Assembly: GCF_002930105.1 (NCBI RefSeq)
Contig: NZ_PJRN01000004.1
Location: 62,001 to 126,000, forward strand
Direction: 5' to 3'
Length of the DNA stretch: 64,000 nt
Source of the DNA: Billgrantia saliphila
Lineage (GTDB): Bacteria > Pseudomonadota > Gammaproteobacteria > Pseudomonadales > Halomonadaceae
The notes below the pieces were generated by a model. That model was not told the origin of the DNA. It saw only the letters and a program-made list of their open reading frames with translations, and ran no database searches. This document shows, one piece after another, positions 7,984-17,484 of this stretch (position 1 is the stretch's first letter; each line of letters begins with the position of its first letter). Both the position numbers and the translations under genes were made by a program.

Positions 7984-9906
7984 TTACTGCGATTTGCGCA
8001 CCCGCAGGTACCACTCGGAGAGCAGGCGCACCTGTTTCTCGGTGTAGCCCCGATCCTTCATGCGTTCCACGAAGTCCTCATGCTTCTTCTGATCCGCTGT
8101 CGACGCCTTGGCGTTGAACGAGATCACCGGCAAGAGTTCCTCGGTGTTGGCGAACATCTTGTGCTCGATCACCCCGCGCAGCTTCTCGTAGGACTGCCAG
8201 CTCGGGTTCATACCATTGTTCTGAGCCCGCGCACGCAGCACGAAGTTGACCACCTCGTGCCGGAAGTCCTTGGGATTGGAGATGCCCGCCGGCTTCTCGA
8301 TCTTCTCCAACTCCTCGTTTAGCGACTGGCGATCGAACAGTTCGCCGGTCTCGGGATCGCGATACTCCTGGTCCTGAATCCAGAAATCGGCGTAGGTGAC
8401 ATAACGGTCGAAGATGTTCTGGCCGTACTCCGAATAGGATTCGAGATAGGCGGTCTGGATCTCCTTGCCGATGAAGTCGACGTAGCGAGGCGCCAGGAAT
8501 TCCTTGATATAGCGCAGGTAACGCTCGAAGGTCTCCTTGGGCAGATGCTCCTGCTCGAGGCGCTGCTCCAGCACGTAGAGCAGATGCACCGGGTTGGCGG
8601 CGATCTCGTGATTGTCGAAGTTGAAGACTTTCGACAGGATCTTGAAAGCGAAGCGGGTCGAGAGCCCTTCCATGCCCTCGTCAACCCCAGCGGCATCGCG
8701 ATACTCCTGGATCGACTTGGCCTTGGGGTCGGTATCCTTGAGATTCTCGCCGTCGTAGACGCGCATCTTCGAATAGATGCTGGAGTTTTCGGGCTCCTTG
8801 AGCCGCGAGAGCACCGAGAACTGCGCCAGCATGCGCAGGGTATCGGGGGCACAGGGCGCCTGGTCGAGCGAGGAGTGCTCGAGCAGCTTCTTGTAGATGT
8901 TGATCTCTTCCGTCACGCGCAGGCAGTAGGGCACCTTGACGATGTAGACACGATCGAGGAAAGCCTCGTTGTTGCGGTTGTTACGGAATGCCTGCCACTC
9001 GCTCTCGTTGGAGTGCGCCAGCACGACGCCGTCGAAGGGAATCGCCCCCATGCCTTCGGTGGGGTTGTAGTTGCCCTCCTGAGTGGCGGTAAGCAGCGGA
9101 TGCAGCACCTTGATCGGTGCCTTGAACATCTCGATGAACTCCATCAGCCCCTGGTTGGCCTTGCACAGCCCACCGGAGAAGCTGTAGGCGTCCGGATCGT
9201 CCTGGGAGTAGAGCTCGAGCTGACGGATGTCGACCTTGCCCACCAGAGAGGAGATGTCCTGGTTGTTTTCGTCGCCCGGTTCGGTCTTGGAGATGGCGAT
9301 CTGGTTGAGCCGCGAGGGATATAGGCGCACCACACGGAACTGCGAGATGTCGCCGCCATACTCCTTGAGTCGCTTGGCCGCCCACGGCGACATGATGCTC
9401 TTAACGTAACGGCGCGGGATGCCGTACTCCTTCTCCAGCAGCTCGCCATCCTCCTCGGGCGAGAACAGCCCCAGCGGTGACTCGTAGACCGGCGACCCCT
9501 TGATGGCATAGAAGGGGATCCGCTCCATCAGCAGCTTGAGCCGCTCGGCAAGCGAGGACTTGCCGCCCCCCACCGGCCCCAGCAGATAGAGGATCTGCTT
9601 GCGCTCCTCGAGCCCCTGGGCTGCATGGCGGAAGTAGGCCACGATCTGCTCGATCGCCTCCTCCATGCCATAGAACTCAGAGAACGCTGGATAGCGGCGA
9701 ATCACCTTGTTGGAGAAGATCCTCGAGAGCCGTGGATCCTTGGCGGTGTCGATCACCTCGGGCTCGCCGATGGCCTTCAGCATACGCTCGGCGGCACTGG
9801 CATAGGCCATGGGATCCTCGCGACACAGCTCCAAGTACTCCTGCAGGGTCATTTCCTCCTGCTGGACACGAGAGAAGCGGTTCTGCACATGATCGAAGAT
9901 GCTCAT
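7984..9906 (-). CDS. prkA: PrkA family serine protein kinase (YeaG)
   Basis: Protein of 640 residues with an AAA-type N-terminal ATPase region (Walker A GPVGGGKSSLAERLK at roughly residues 110-124) and the PrkA C-terminal domain. Length matches E. coli YeaG (about 644). Start chosen at the ATG for MSIFDHVQNRF with AGGAGGCTTCG in front; the open frame extends 11 codons further up to another ATG without a ribosome site. First gene of prkA-yeaH-spoVR, which in relatives is induced by nitrogen starvation and stationary phase. The promoter must lie in the 465-bp gap upstream. Confidence 0.93.
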   Translation of the reverse strand: MSIFDHVQNRFSRVQQEEMTLQEYLELCREDPMAYASAAERMLKAIGEPEVIDTAKDPRLSRIFSNKVIRRYPAFSEFYGMEEAIEQIVAYFRHAAQGLEERKQILYLLGPVGGGKSSLAERLKLLMERIPFYAIKGSPVYESPLGLFSPEEDGELLEKEYGIPRRYVKSIMSPWAAKRLKEYGGDISQFRVVRLYPSRLNQIAISKTEPGDENNQDISSLVGKVDIRQLELYSQDDPDAYSFSGGLCKANQGLMEFIEMFKAPIKVLHPLLTATQEGNYNPTEGMGAIPFDGVVLAHSNESEWQAFRNNRNNEAFLDRVYIVKVPYCLRVTEEINIYKKLLEHSSLDQAPCAPDTLRMLAQFSVLSRLKEPENSSIYSKMRVYDGENLKDTDPKAKSIQEYRDAAGVDEGMEGLSTRFAFKILSKVFNFDNHEIAANPVHLLYVLEQRLEQEHLPKETFERYLRYIKEFLAPRYVDFIGKEIQTAYLESYSEYGQNIFDRYVTYADFWIQDQEYRDPETGELFDRQSLNEELEKIEKPAGISNPKDFRHEVVNFVLRARAQNNGMNPSWQSYEKLRGVIEHKMFANTEELLPVISFNAKASTADQKKHEDFVERMKDRGYTEKQVRLLSEWYLRVRKSQ

Positions 9907-10371
9907 CGAAGCCTCCTGTTTGGCCACCCCTTGAACCATCTGGTATCAGATGGCCGCCTCGGGTCACTCAACCTCGGGTTACTCATCAGCCTAGACAGCA
10001 TCCGGGCCTAATGGGCGGCAAAATATCAACGCAGTGGATGACTAACCATGAGAACGCAGGGAGCGTCGAGGGTTCGCTAATAAACTATTTCGTTCAGTCA
10101 ACGCTGCTATGACGCAGCGCCAATGCGCTCGCCCGCCCCTGATCAGCGCAGCTGAGAGAGCAGTCGAACCAGGGGCCAAGCCGCGTGGTGCGCGGCCTGC
10201 CGGCTATTATAGAAGCATGAGATACCTAGGTGGCGTTCGGCAACGACAAGGCCCGGCGCAGTGGCCGGGCCCGGATGAACGACCCGCGCAACGGGGTCGT
10301 GAATATGAGCAAGAGATTTCATCAGCGTAGCTGGCCCCGCGAATATCGCTCTCAACGCAAGGCCGGCCGGG
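9907..10371. other. Intergenic region between fadH and prkA with three GC-rich hairpins
   Basis: 465 bp without a convincing gene; the short frames in it have no ribosome site or recognisable family. It should contain the prkA promoter on the minus strand. Three perfect inverted repeats lie in the half next to fadH: 10180-10196 (6-bp stem), 10250-10271 (8-bp stem) and 10279-10300 (7-bp stem). The part nearest prkA (10020-10120) is less GC-rich. Confidence 0.5.
10240..10271 (-). terminator. Candidate terminator downstream of fadH
   Basis: Read on the minus strand, a perfect 8-bp stem GGCCCGGC/GCCGGGCC with a 6-nt loop is followed by TTGTCGTT, about 100 bp after the fadH stop. A second hairpin (10279-10300, stem ACGACCC/GGGTCGT) precedes it. 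The tail is only moderately T-rich. Confidence 0.4.
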
Positions 10372-12381
10372 TCACAGCCCGGCTGCCACTCTCGTTCCCT
10401 GGTCGATGGCGCGCTTGGCGTCGAGCTCGGCGGCTTCGTCGGCGCCGCCGATCAGATGCACCGCCACGCCGGCCTCCTTGAGCGGCTCGAGCAGTTCGCG
10501 CACCGGGTCCTGGCCGGCGCAGATCACCACGCTGTCCACCTCGAGCAGCCGCGGTTCCTCGTTGTGACGGATGTGCAACCCCTCTTCGTCGATACCGACA
10601 TACTCGCAGCCGGCCAATGCCTCGACGCCGCGATGGCGAAGCGACATCCGGTGTACCCAGCCGGTGGACTTTCCCAGCCCCTTGCCCGGCTTGGAGGACT
10701 TTCGTTGCAGCAGGAAGACCTGGCGTGGCGTGTCGGGGCGCACGGGAGGGCGAACGCCGCCGCGTTCGGTGACGCTCAGGTCGACACCCCATTCGGCGCA
10801 CCACGCCTCTCTATCCAGCGCAGGATGCCCCGCATGAGTGAGCAGTTCGGCCACGTCGAAGCCGATGCCGCCGGCGCCGATGATCGCCACCCGCCGCCCC
10901 ACCCGCTCGGGATGCAGAATCGCCATGGGATAGCTCATGACCTTGGGATGATCGATGCCCGGCAGCTCGAGGCGGCGCGGGCGCACACCGGAAGCCAGAA
11001 TCACGGCATCGAAGGCGCGTAACGTCTGCACATCCGGCTCGACGCCGAGCTTCACCGACACGCCATGCTTGTCGAGCATGACCCGGAAGTAGCGCAGAGT
11101 CTCGTCGAACTCCTCCTTGCCGGGAATCTTGCGCGCCAGGTTGAACTGCCCGCCCAGCTCCTTGGTACGCTCGAATAGCACCACCCGGTGGCCGCGTCGG
11201 GCGGCGGTGAGTGCCGCCGCCAGTCCCGCCGGACCGCCGCCGACCACGGCGACATCACGCGGCGTCTCGGCCGGCAACACTTCGAGCTCGGTCTCGTGAC
11301 ACGCCTGGGGGTTGACCAGACAGGAGGTCAGCTTGCCCTGGAACGTGTGATCCAGACACGCCTGGTTGCAGGCGATGCAGGTATTGATCTCGTCGGCGCG
11401 TCCTTCGGCGGCCTTGGCCACCCAGGCCGGATCGGCGAGGAAGGGACGCGCCATGGACACCATGTCGGCGTGCCCTTCGGACAGGACCCGCTCGGCCACG
11501 TCGGGCATGTTGATACGGTTGGTGGTGATCAGCGGAATCGTGAGCTCGGCCTTCATGCGTCGGGTCACTTCGGTGAAGGCCGCCCGCGGCACGCTGGTGA
11601 CGATGGTGGGCACGCGCGCCTCGTGCCAGCCGATGCCGGTGTTGATCATGCTGGCACCGGCCGCTTCGACGGCCCGACCCAGGGTGACGACCTCCTCCCA
11701 GGTACTGCCCTCTTCCACCAGGTCGATCATCGACAAGCGAAATATGATCAAGAACTCATCGCCTACCGCTTCCCGGATACGCCGGACGATCTCAACCGCC
11801 AGACGCATGCGATTCTCGAAGGCGCCGCCCCAGCGGTCGTCGCGCCGGTTGGTACGCAGACACAGGAACTGGTTGATCAGGTAGCCTTCGGAACCCATGA
11901 CTTCGACGCCGTCGTAGCCGGCTTCGCGTGCCAGGGAGGCGCAACGCACGTAATCGTCGATCTGGCGCTCCACCTCGTCGCCGCTGAGCTCGCGTGGGGC
12001 AAAGGGATTGATCGGCGCCTGGATCGGCGACGGTGCCACCAGCTCGGGGGTATAGGCGTAACGCCCGGCATGAAGAATTTGCATGCAGATGCGTCCATCC
12101 TCGGCGTGAACCGCCTCGACCACGTGGCGATGGTCCACGACCTGCTCGGCACGCTCCAGCGTGGCCGCTCCCTGAAAGACCGCCCCCTCCGGATTGGGCG
12201 CGATGCCGCCGGTGACGATCAGCCCCACTCCCTGGCGCGCACGTTCGGCATAAAAGGCCGCCAGACGCTCGAAGCCATGGGGTGCCTCTTCGAGGTTGGT
12301 ATGCATGGAACCCATCAGCACGCGGTTGGGCAGGGTCAGGTGACCCACCTCGAGCGGACGGAAAAGATGAGGATAGCGCAC
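10372..12381 (-). CDS. fadH: 2,4-dienoyl-CoA reductase (NADPH)
   Basis: Reduces 2,4-dienoyl-CoA during beta-oxidation of polyunsaturated fatty acids. The N-terminal ~350 residues are an Old Yellow Enzyme-type FMN barrel (YPHLFRPLEVGHLTLPNRV, then MGSMHTNLEE); next is the [4Fe-4S] cluster motif CIACNQACLDHTF plus a further Cys; the C-terminal half has FAD and NADPH Rossmann motifs (VVGGGPAGLAAAL and IIGAGGIGFDVAE). At 669 residues it matches E. coli FadH. Start is a GTG preceded by AGGAGGAGTCTGGC and gives the family's usual N terminus; the longer open frame upstream is not supported. It stands alone as a transcription unit. Confidence 0.95.
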   Translation of the reverse strand: MRYPHLFRPLEVGHLTLPNRVLMGSMHTNLEEAPHGFERLAAFYAERARQGVGLIVTGGIAPNPEGAVFQGAATLERAEQVVDHRHVVEAVHAEDGRICMQILHAGRYAYTPELVAPSPIQAPINPFAPRELSGDEVERQIDDYVRCASLAREAGYDGVEVMGSEGYLINQFLCLRTNRRDDRWGGAFENRMRLAVEIVRRIREAVGDEFLIIFRLSMIDLVEEGSTWEEVVTLGRAVEAAGASMINTGIGWHEARVPTIVTSVPRAAFTEVTRRMKAELTIPLITTNRINMPDVAERVLSEGHADMVSMARPFLADPAWVAKAAEGRADEINTCIACNQACLDHTFQGKLTSCLVNPQACHETELEVLPAETPRDVAVVGGGPAGLAAALTAARRGHRVVLFERTKELGGQFNLARKIPGKEEFDETLRYFRVMLDKHGVSVKLGVEPDVQTLRAFDAVILASGVRPRRLELPGIDHPKVMSYPMAILHPERVGRRVAIIGAGGIGFDVAELLTHAGHPALDREAWCAEWGVDLSVTERGGVRPPVRPDTPRQVFLLQRKSSKPGKGLGKSTGWVHRMSLRHRGVEALAGCEYVGIDEEGLHIRHNEEPRLLEVDSVVICAGQDPVRELLEPLKEAGVAVHLIGGADEAAELDAKRAIDQGTRVAAGL

Positions 12382-12411
12382 GCCAGACTCCTCCTGAAAT
12401 TCGGTCACGGC

Positions 12412-12423
12412 TGTTTTCAAACA
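12412..12423. promoter_or_regulatory. Possible operator upstream of fadH
   Basis: The spaced palindrome TGTTT-TC-AAACA sits 31 bp upstream of the fadH start in an AT-rich patch. Fatty-acid regulators of the TetR family bind palindromes of this general size, but this is not an exact match to any consensus I know. Confidence 0.25.
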
Positions 12424-12545
12424 ACTGTATGATAGCCAGGCGGGATGCGCAAAGGAAAAAGATATCCCGCCAACGACGGGCCGGCACCAGGCCGGCGCCA
12501 CCGAGCGCGGCTGAGGCGCTGCTAGGCGAAAAGCGGAGTGAGTAT

Positions 12546-12582
12546 AGACGAAACGAAAGACCCCGAGCCGCAGGGCTCGGGG
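12546..12582 (-). terminator. Terminator of the tRNA operon
   Basis: Perfect 9-bp stem CCCCGAGCC/GGCTCGGGG with a 4-nt loop. On the minus strand it is followed by TCTTTCGTTTCG, 13 bp after the last tRNA, as expected for a Rho-independent terminator. AAAA on the other side could make it act in both directions. Confidence 0.75.
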
Positions 12583-12594
12583 TCGAAAACGTAA

Positions 12595-12671
12595 TGGCGG
12601 ACCGGACGGGACTCGAACCCGCGACCTCCGGCGTGACAGGCCGGCATTCTAACCGACTGAACTACCGGTCC
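12595..12671 (-). tRNA. tRNA-Asp (GTC)
   Basis: 77-nt cloverleaf read on the minus strand. The acceptor stem GGACCGG pairs with CCGGTCC, followed by G and an encoded CCA. The anticodon loop is CTGTCAC with anticodon GTC, and the T loop is GGTTCGAGTCC. It is the last gene of the five-tRNA operon and identical to the two other tRNA-Asp copies. Confidence 0.96.
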
Positions 12672-12674
12672 GCA

Positions 12675-12751
12675 TGGTGGGTGATACCGGACTCGAACCA
12701 GTGACCCCCAGCATGTGAGGCTGGTGCTCTAACCAACTGAGCTAATCACCC
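12675..12751 (-). tRNA. tRNA-Val (CAC)
   Basis: 77-nt cloverleaf on the minus strand. Acceptor GGGTGAT pairs with ATCACCC, then A and an encoded CCA. Anticodon stem CCAGC/GCTGG encloses loop CTCACAT, giving anticodon CAC. It lies between two tRNA-Asp copies, 3 bp from the last one. Confidence 0.93.
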
Positions 12752-12798
12752 ACGGGTATCGCATCGCTGCGATGAGGACTTGTCAAACCAGGACATCA

Positions 12799-12875
12799 TG
12801 GCGGACCGGACGGGACTCGAACCCGCGACCTCCGGCGTGACAGGCCGGCATTCTAACCGACTGAACTACCGGTCC
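12799..12875 (-). tRNA. tRNA-Asp (GTC), second copy
   Basis: 77 nt with encoded CCA, identical to the copy at 12595-12671, anticodon GTC. Separated from the neighbouring tRNAs by 47 and 27 bp spacers that differ in sequence, so the copies arose by duplication and the spacers diverged. Confidence 0.96.
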
Positions 12876-12902
12876 ACAACAGATGACGCTAGCTGGAAAC
12901 GA

Positions 12903-12979
12903 TGGCGGACCGGACGGGACTCGAACCCGCGACCTCCGGCGTGACAGGCCGGCATTCTAACCGACTGAACTACCGGTCC
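12903..12979 (-). tRNA. tRNA-Asp (GTC), third copy
   Basis: 77 nt with encoded CCA, identical to the other two tRNA-Asp genes, anticodon GTC. Second gene of the operon in transcription order. Confidence 0.96.
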
Positions 12980-13029
12980 GCTGCTGCTTCCTACGTGATC
13001 GCACGCTATCGCTTGCTATTCGAGAGCGA

Positions 13030-13105
13030 TGGTGGGTGGTACAGGGTTCGAACCTGTGACCCCCAGCTTGTAAGGCTGGTGCTCTCCCAGCTGAGCTAAC
13101 CACCC
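13030..13105 (-). tRNA. tRNA-Val (TAC)
   Basis: 76-nt cloverleaf on the minus strand. Acceptor GGGTGGT pairs with ACCACCC, then A and an encoded CCA. Anticodon loop CTTACAA, anticodon TAC. It is the first gene of the tRNA operon, so the operon promoter should lie just above 13106. Confidence 0.96.
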
Positions 13106-13242
13106 CGGTCACGTGGCGCTGAATTCTACAGGGATCGTCTTGGTTGTCAATGCCTTTCGCCGCTTATCATGGTGGTCGAATGCCAGGATCGCGACGTGCG
13201 ACAGCCCCGCGCGGCTGAAGCCCGTGCCAGCCGTGGCATGGC

Positions 13243-13971
13243 CTATGTCACGGTCCGATTCTCGCGCATGAAAGCAGCGATTGCCGCCGCGCCCTCCTCG
13301 ATCAGACCCTCCTGGGTATAACCCGAGGCTCGGCGAGGCTTCCAGTCGTGATCGCCATCCTCCAGCCAATGTACCCGAGCCTGCCCCAGCGCGTAGCCGA
13401 CGACTTCCTCGCGCGTGCCGAAGGGGTCACGGCTGCCCTGCACCACCAGGGCAGGGCAATCGATCAGCGGCCAGTGCGACAGGCGCAGGTTGTCGGGCTT
13501 GCCCGGAGGATGGAAAGGGTAGCCGCACAGCACCAGGCCGGCGGCCCGGTCACGTGCCGCCAAAAGACTGGCGGCGCGCCCACCCATCGACTTGCCTCCG
13601 AGCCACAGGGTACCTCCTTGCGGATGTGTCAGAATGTCGCACCAGCGCGACAATTCTTCTACGAGGCGGTCAATGCGTGGCGGCGGAATTCGTCTCGCTT
13701 CCCGACGCATGCGTTGCATATAGGCGAACTCGATCGCCAGGGTCTGAACCCCCTGCACACTGAGCGCATCACGCAAACGACTCATATAGGTCGACGCCTG
13801 CCCAGCCCCCGCACCATGGGCGATCAGCAGGCGTCCGGTGCTTCCGTCGCCACGAATGTCGAGCGGACCGTAGCCTTCGACGAGCCAATGACCGGGTTCC
13901 CGGTCGAGCCCCCGCTCGCGCAGCGAAATGGGCCCAATGGCTAACGGAGTAAATCGTGCAAAGTCCGACAC
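13243..13971 (-). CDS. Alpha/beta hydrolase family protein (KANL3/Tex30-like)
   Basis: Cytoplasmic protein of 242 residues with an alpha/beta hydrolase fold: HGAGAGQAST after the first strands (oxyanion region), nucleophile elbow GKSMGGRAA, a probable catalytic Asp in QGSRDPFGTRE and a His in DGDHDWKPR. This order and the HGAGAG motif match the KANL3/Tex30-like group, whose bacterial substrate is unknown. The start is a GTG with no strong ribosome site. It stands alone between the tRNA operon and the divergent cco operon. Confidence 0.8.
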   Translation of the reverse strand: MSDFARFTPLAIGPISLRERGLDREPGHWLVEGYGPLDIRGDGSTGRLLIAHGAGAGQASTYMSRLRDALSVQGVQTLAIEFAYMQRMRREARRIPPPRIDRLVEELSRWCDILTHPQGGTLWLGGKSMGGRAASLLAARDRAAGLVLCGYPFHPPGKPDNLRLSHWPLIDCPALVVQGSRDPFGTREEVVGYALGQARVHWLEDGDHDWKPRRASGYTQEGLIEEGAAAIAAFMRENRTVT

Positions 13972-14009
13972 GCGTCAAATTCCTATACGAGTTTCGCCGG
14001 TATCCTAGT

Positions 14010-14039
14010 TTCAGTCTGTCAGGCGGCTGCGCTAGAATC
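14010..14039 (+). promoter_or_regulatory. Possible promoter of the ccoNOQP operon
   Basis: TTTCAG and TAGAAT are separated by 18 bp, about 95 bp upstream of ccoN. No TTGAT-N4-ATCAA type FNR/Anr box was found in the 160-bp gap, which is unusual for a cbb3 operon. Confidence 0.3.
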
Positions 14040-14081
14040 CGCCCTGCTTTCTGACCTGCATCACCCACCGGGGACCCCGTC

Positions 14082-14131
14082 ATGGCCTTCGCCATCGCGA
14101 GTTCCCGTTACGCGTTCGATGGGAACCTGAC

Positions 14132-14135
<4 letters not shown>
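14082..14135 (+). CDS. Possible 17-residue leader peptide coupled to ccoN
   Basis: A short frame starts with ATG at 14082 and ends at TGA 14133-14135, overlapping the ccoN start as ATGA. It encodes 17 residues ([17 protein letters not shown]). A GGGGACC stretch precedes it, and ccoN itself has only a weak ribosome site (GGGAAC). The overlap would allow translational coupling, but a frame this short can arise by chance. Confidence 0.3.
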
Positions 14136-15559
<1,424 letters not shown>

Positions 15560-15581
15560 GCAACCGGGGAAACCGACACCA

Positions 15582-16190
15582 ATGAAACACGAGATCGTCG
15601 AAAAGAACGTTGGCCTGCTCGCCGTGCTGATCCTGGTGGTGATCAGCTTCGGCGGCCTGGCCGAGGTCGTGCCGCTGTTCTTCCAGAAACAGACCACGGA
15701 ACCGGTCGACGGCCTGCGCCCTCTCTCGGCGCTGGAGCTGGAAGGCCGCGACATTTACCGCCGCGAGGGCTGCGTGGGCTGCCATTCGCAGATGATCCGC
15801 CCGTTCCGCGCCGAGACCGAGCGCTACGGTCATTACAGCGTGGCCGGCGAATCGGTCTACGAGCACAACTTCCTGTGGGGCTCCAAGCGCACCGGCCCGG
15901 ACCTGGCCCGTGTCGGCGGCCGCTACAGCGATGACTGGCACCGCGCCCACATGTACAACCCGCGTGACGTGGTGCCGGAGTCGGTGATGCCCGCCTACCC
16001 CTGGCTGTTCGAGCGCACCCTCGACGGCGAGGCCACCCCGCGCAAGATGGAAGTCCTGCGCGCCCTGGGCGTGCCCTATACCGACGAGGACATCGAAGGC
16101 GCCACGCGCGAAGTGCGCGGCCAGCAAGAGATCACGGCGCTGGTGGCCTACCTGCAGCAGCTGGGAACCGTGCTCGAGGGCACCCGTTGA
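15582..16190 (+). CDS. ccoO: cbb3-type cytochrome c oxidase subunit II
   Basis: Membrane-anchored mono-haem cytochrome c that passes electrons from CcoP to CcoN. 202 residues: one N-terminal helix ([21 protein letters not shown]), then a periplasmic domain with the haem motif CVGCHSQ and a downstream Met (ESVMPAYPW) as likely axial ligand. Length is typical. Its stop is followed within 3 bp by the ccoQ ATG. Confidence 0.96.
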   Translation: MKHEIVEKNVGLLAVLILVVISFGGLAEVVPLFFQKQTTEPVDGLRPLSALELEGRDIYRREGCVGCHSQMIRPFRAETERYGHYSVAGESVYEHNFLWGSKRTGPDLARVGGRYSDDWHRAHMYNPRDVVPESVMPAYPWLFERTLDGEATPRKMEVLRALGVPYTDEDIEGATREVRGQQEITALVAYLQQLGTVLEGTR

Positions 16191-16192
16191 TC

Positions 16193-16432
16193 ATGGATAC
16201 CGGGACCTTCCGAGGCATCATCACCGGCCTTCTGATCATCGCCTTCCTCGGCATTACCTGGTGGGCCTATTCCCGGCGACGCAAGCCGGACTTCGACGAG
16301 GCGGCCCAGTTGCCCTTCGCCGACGATGACGAACAACCGAACCGAGACAGCAGCGCCTCGCAGCAGCGCTCGCCCCGCGAGCAGGAAAGCGAAGCCGATT
16401 CCCGTAAAGACAGGGGAGACGAAAACGCATGA
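16193..16432 (+). CDS. ccoQ: cbb3 oxidase assembly subunit CcoQ
   Basis: Small protein of 79 residues with one membrane helix (FRGIITGLLIIAFLGITWWAY) followed by a short basic stretch (SRRRK) and a long hydrophilic tail, as in CcoQ, which stabilises the assembled oxidase. Start taken as the ATG at 16193; a TTG at 16187 in the same frame would overlap ccoO. The stop overlaps the ccoP start (ATGA). Confidence 0.88.
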   Translation: MDTGTFRGIITGLLIIAFLGITWWAYSRRRKPDFDEAAQLPFADDDEQPNRDSSASQQRSPREQESEADSRKDRGDENA

Positions 16433-17358
16433 GCAATCTTTGGGATGACTCCCTTTCCGGGTTCTGGAGCGCCTGGATCATCTTGATCACGCTGGGCTCC
16501 ATCGCCTTCGCTTTCTGGATCCTCTATGCCAACCGCAAGACCGACAAGGTGCCCGATGCCGACGGCAACGTGGAAACCACCGGCCATGCCGCCGACGAGA
16601 TCGAGGAGTACGACAACCCGCTGCCACGCTGGTGGTTCCAGCTCTATGTCGGCACCGTGGTGTTCTCGCTGGGCTATCTACTGCTCTACCCCGGGCTCGG
16701 CAACTTCGCCGGTCTGCTCGGCTGGAGCCAAGAGGGGCAGTGGGAGGAAGAAGTCGCCAGAGCCGAGGAGCACTTCACGCCGATCTTCGTCCAGTATCAG
16801 GAGATCCCCATCCCCGAGCTGGCCCAGGACGCCGAGGCCATGCAGGTGGGAGAGCGAATCTTCCTCAACAACTGCGCGGTGTGCCACGGTTCCAACGCGC
16901 GCGGTGGCTACGGCTTCCCCAACCTGACCGATGACGATTGGCTCTACGGCGGCGAGCCCGAGCACATCGTCACCACCCTGGTGCGCGGACGCAACGGCCT
17001 GATGCCCTCCTGGCAGCAGCTGGGCGAGGCGAACATCGAGAACGTCGCCAACCATGTGCTGTCGCTCTCGGACCTGGAGCACGATGCCGAGCGTGCCGAG
17101 CAGGGCGCCGCCGTATTCTCCTCGGTATGTGCCGCGTGTCACGGGCCCGACGGTACCGGCAACGAGGCACTGGGGGCTCCCAACCTGACCAACAATACCT
17201 GGCTCTACCTGGCCCCGGGCCAGAGTGTTCTCGACTCGGTGCGCCAGACCCTGCGCAACGGCCGCAATGGCCACATGCCGGCGCAGGAAGCCTATATCGG
17301 TGAAGAGCGCGTCCACCTGGTCGCCGCCTACGTCTACAGCCTGCGCGAGCGCGACTGA
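16429..17358 (+). CDS. ccoP: cbb3-type cytochrome c oxidase subunit III (dihaem cytochrome c)
   Basis: Dihaem electron-entry subunit. 309 residues: an N-terminal helix, a conserved cytoplasmic loop (EIEEYDNPLPRWW, the CcoP signature), a second helix, then two cytochrome c domains with CAVCH and CAACH and later Met ligands (GLMPSW, GHMPAQ). Length fits the family. Start overlaps the ccoQ stop. It ends the ccoNOQP unit, with a long hairpin 15 bp downstream. Confidence 0.96.
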   Translation: MSNLWDDSLSGFWSAWIILITLGSIAFAFWILYANRKTDKVPDADGNVETTGHAADEIEEYDNPLPRWWFQLYVGTVVFSLGYLLLYPGLGNFAGLLGWSQEGQWEEEVARAEEHFTPIFVQYQEIPIPELAQDAEAMQVGERIFLNNCAVCHGSNARGGYGFPNLTDDDWLYGGEPEHIVTTLVRGRNGLMPSWQQLGEANIENVANHVLSLSDLEHDAERAEQGAAVFSSVCAACHGPDGTGNEALGAPNLTNNTWLYLAPGQSVLDSVRQTLRNGRNGHMPAQEAYIGEERVHLVAAYVYSLRERD

Positions 17359-17372
17359 GGCCACCCGCCCAA

Positions 17373-17407
17373 GCGGGGATGTGCGACCCGCGGTCGCACA
17401 TCCCCGC
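17373..17407. terminator. Perfect 15-bp hairpin between ccoP and ccoG
   Basis: Stem GCGGGGATGTGCGAC with its exact complement and a 5-nt loop CCGCG. No T run follows, so it may act as a partial terminator or as an mRNA 3'-end protector that sets the ratio of structural to assembly gene products. Confidence 0.5.
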
Positions 17408-17484
17408 CTGGCGACGGGCTCTCGATACAATGAAGCCACTTCATTGCCTACCCCCGCAGGCCCCGTGCCCGCCGCGAGTCCGAC

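Noticed and set aside
9985..10000. TAGAC sequence upstream of prkA considered as a CrbR site
   Set aside because: TAGAC-AGCA is followed by TCC, lacking the GT half-site, and prkA is not an expected target.
12545..12558. Extra TAGAC box next to the tRNA operon
   Set aside because: TAGAC is present but is followed by GAAACG, not N4-GT, and it lies in the terminator tail.
12903..13099. A short open frame across the tRNA genes
   Set aside because: It is simply translation through the reverse complement of tRNA-Asp and tRNA-Val; tRNA cloverleaves explain the sequence.
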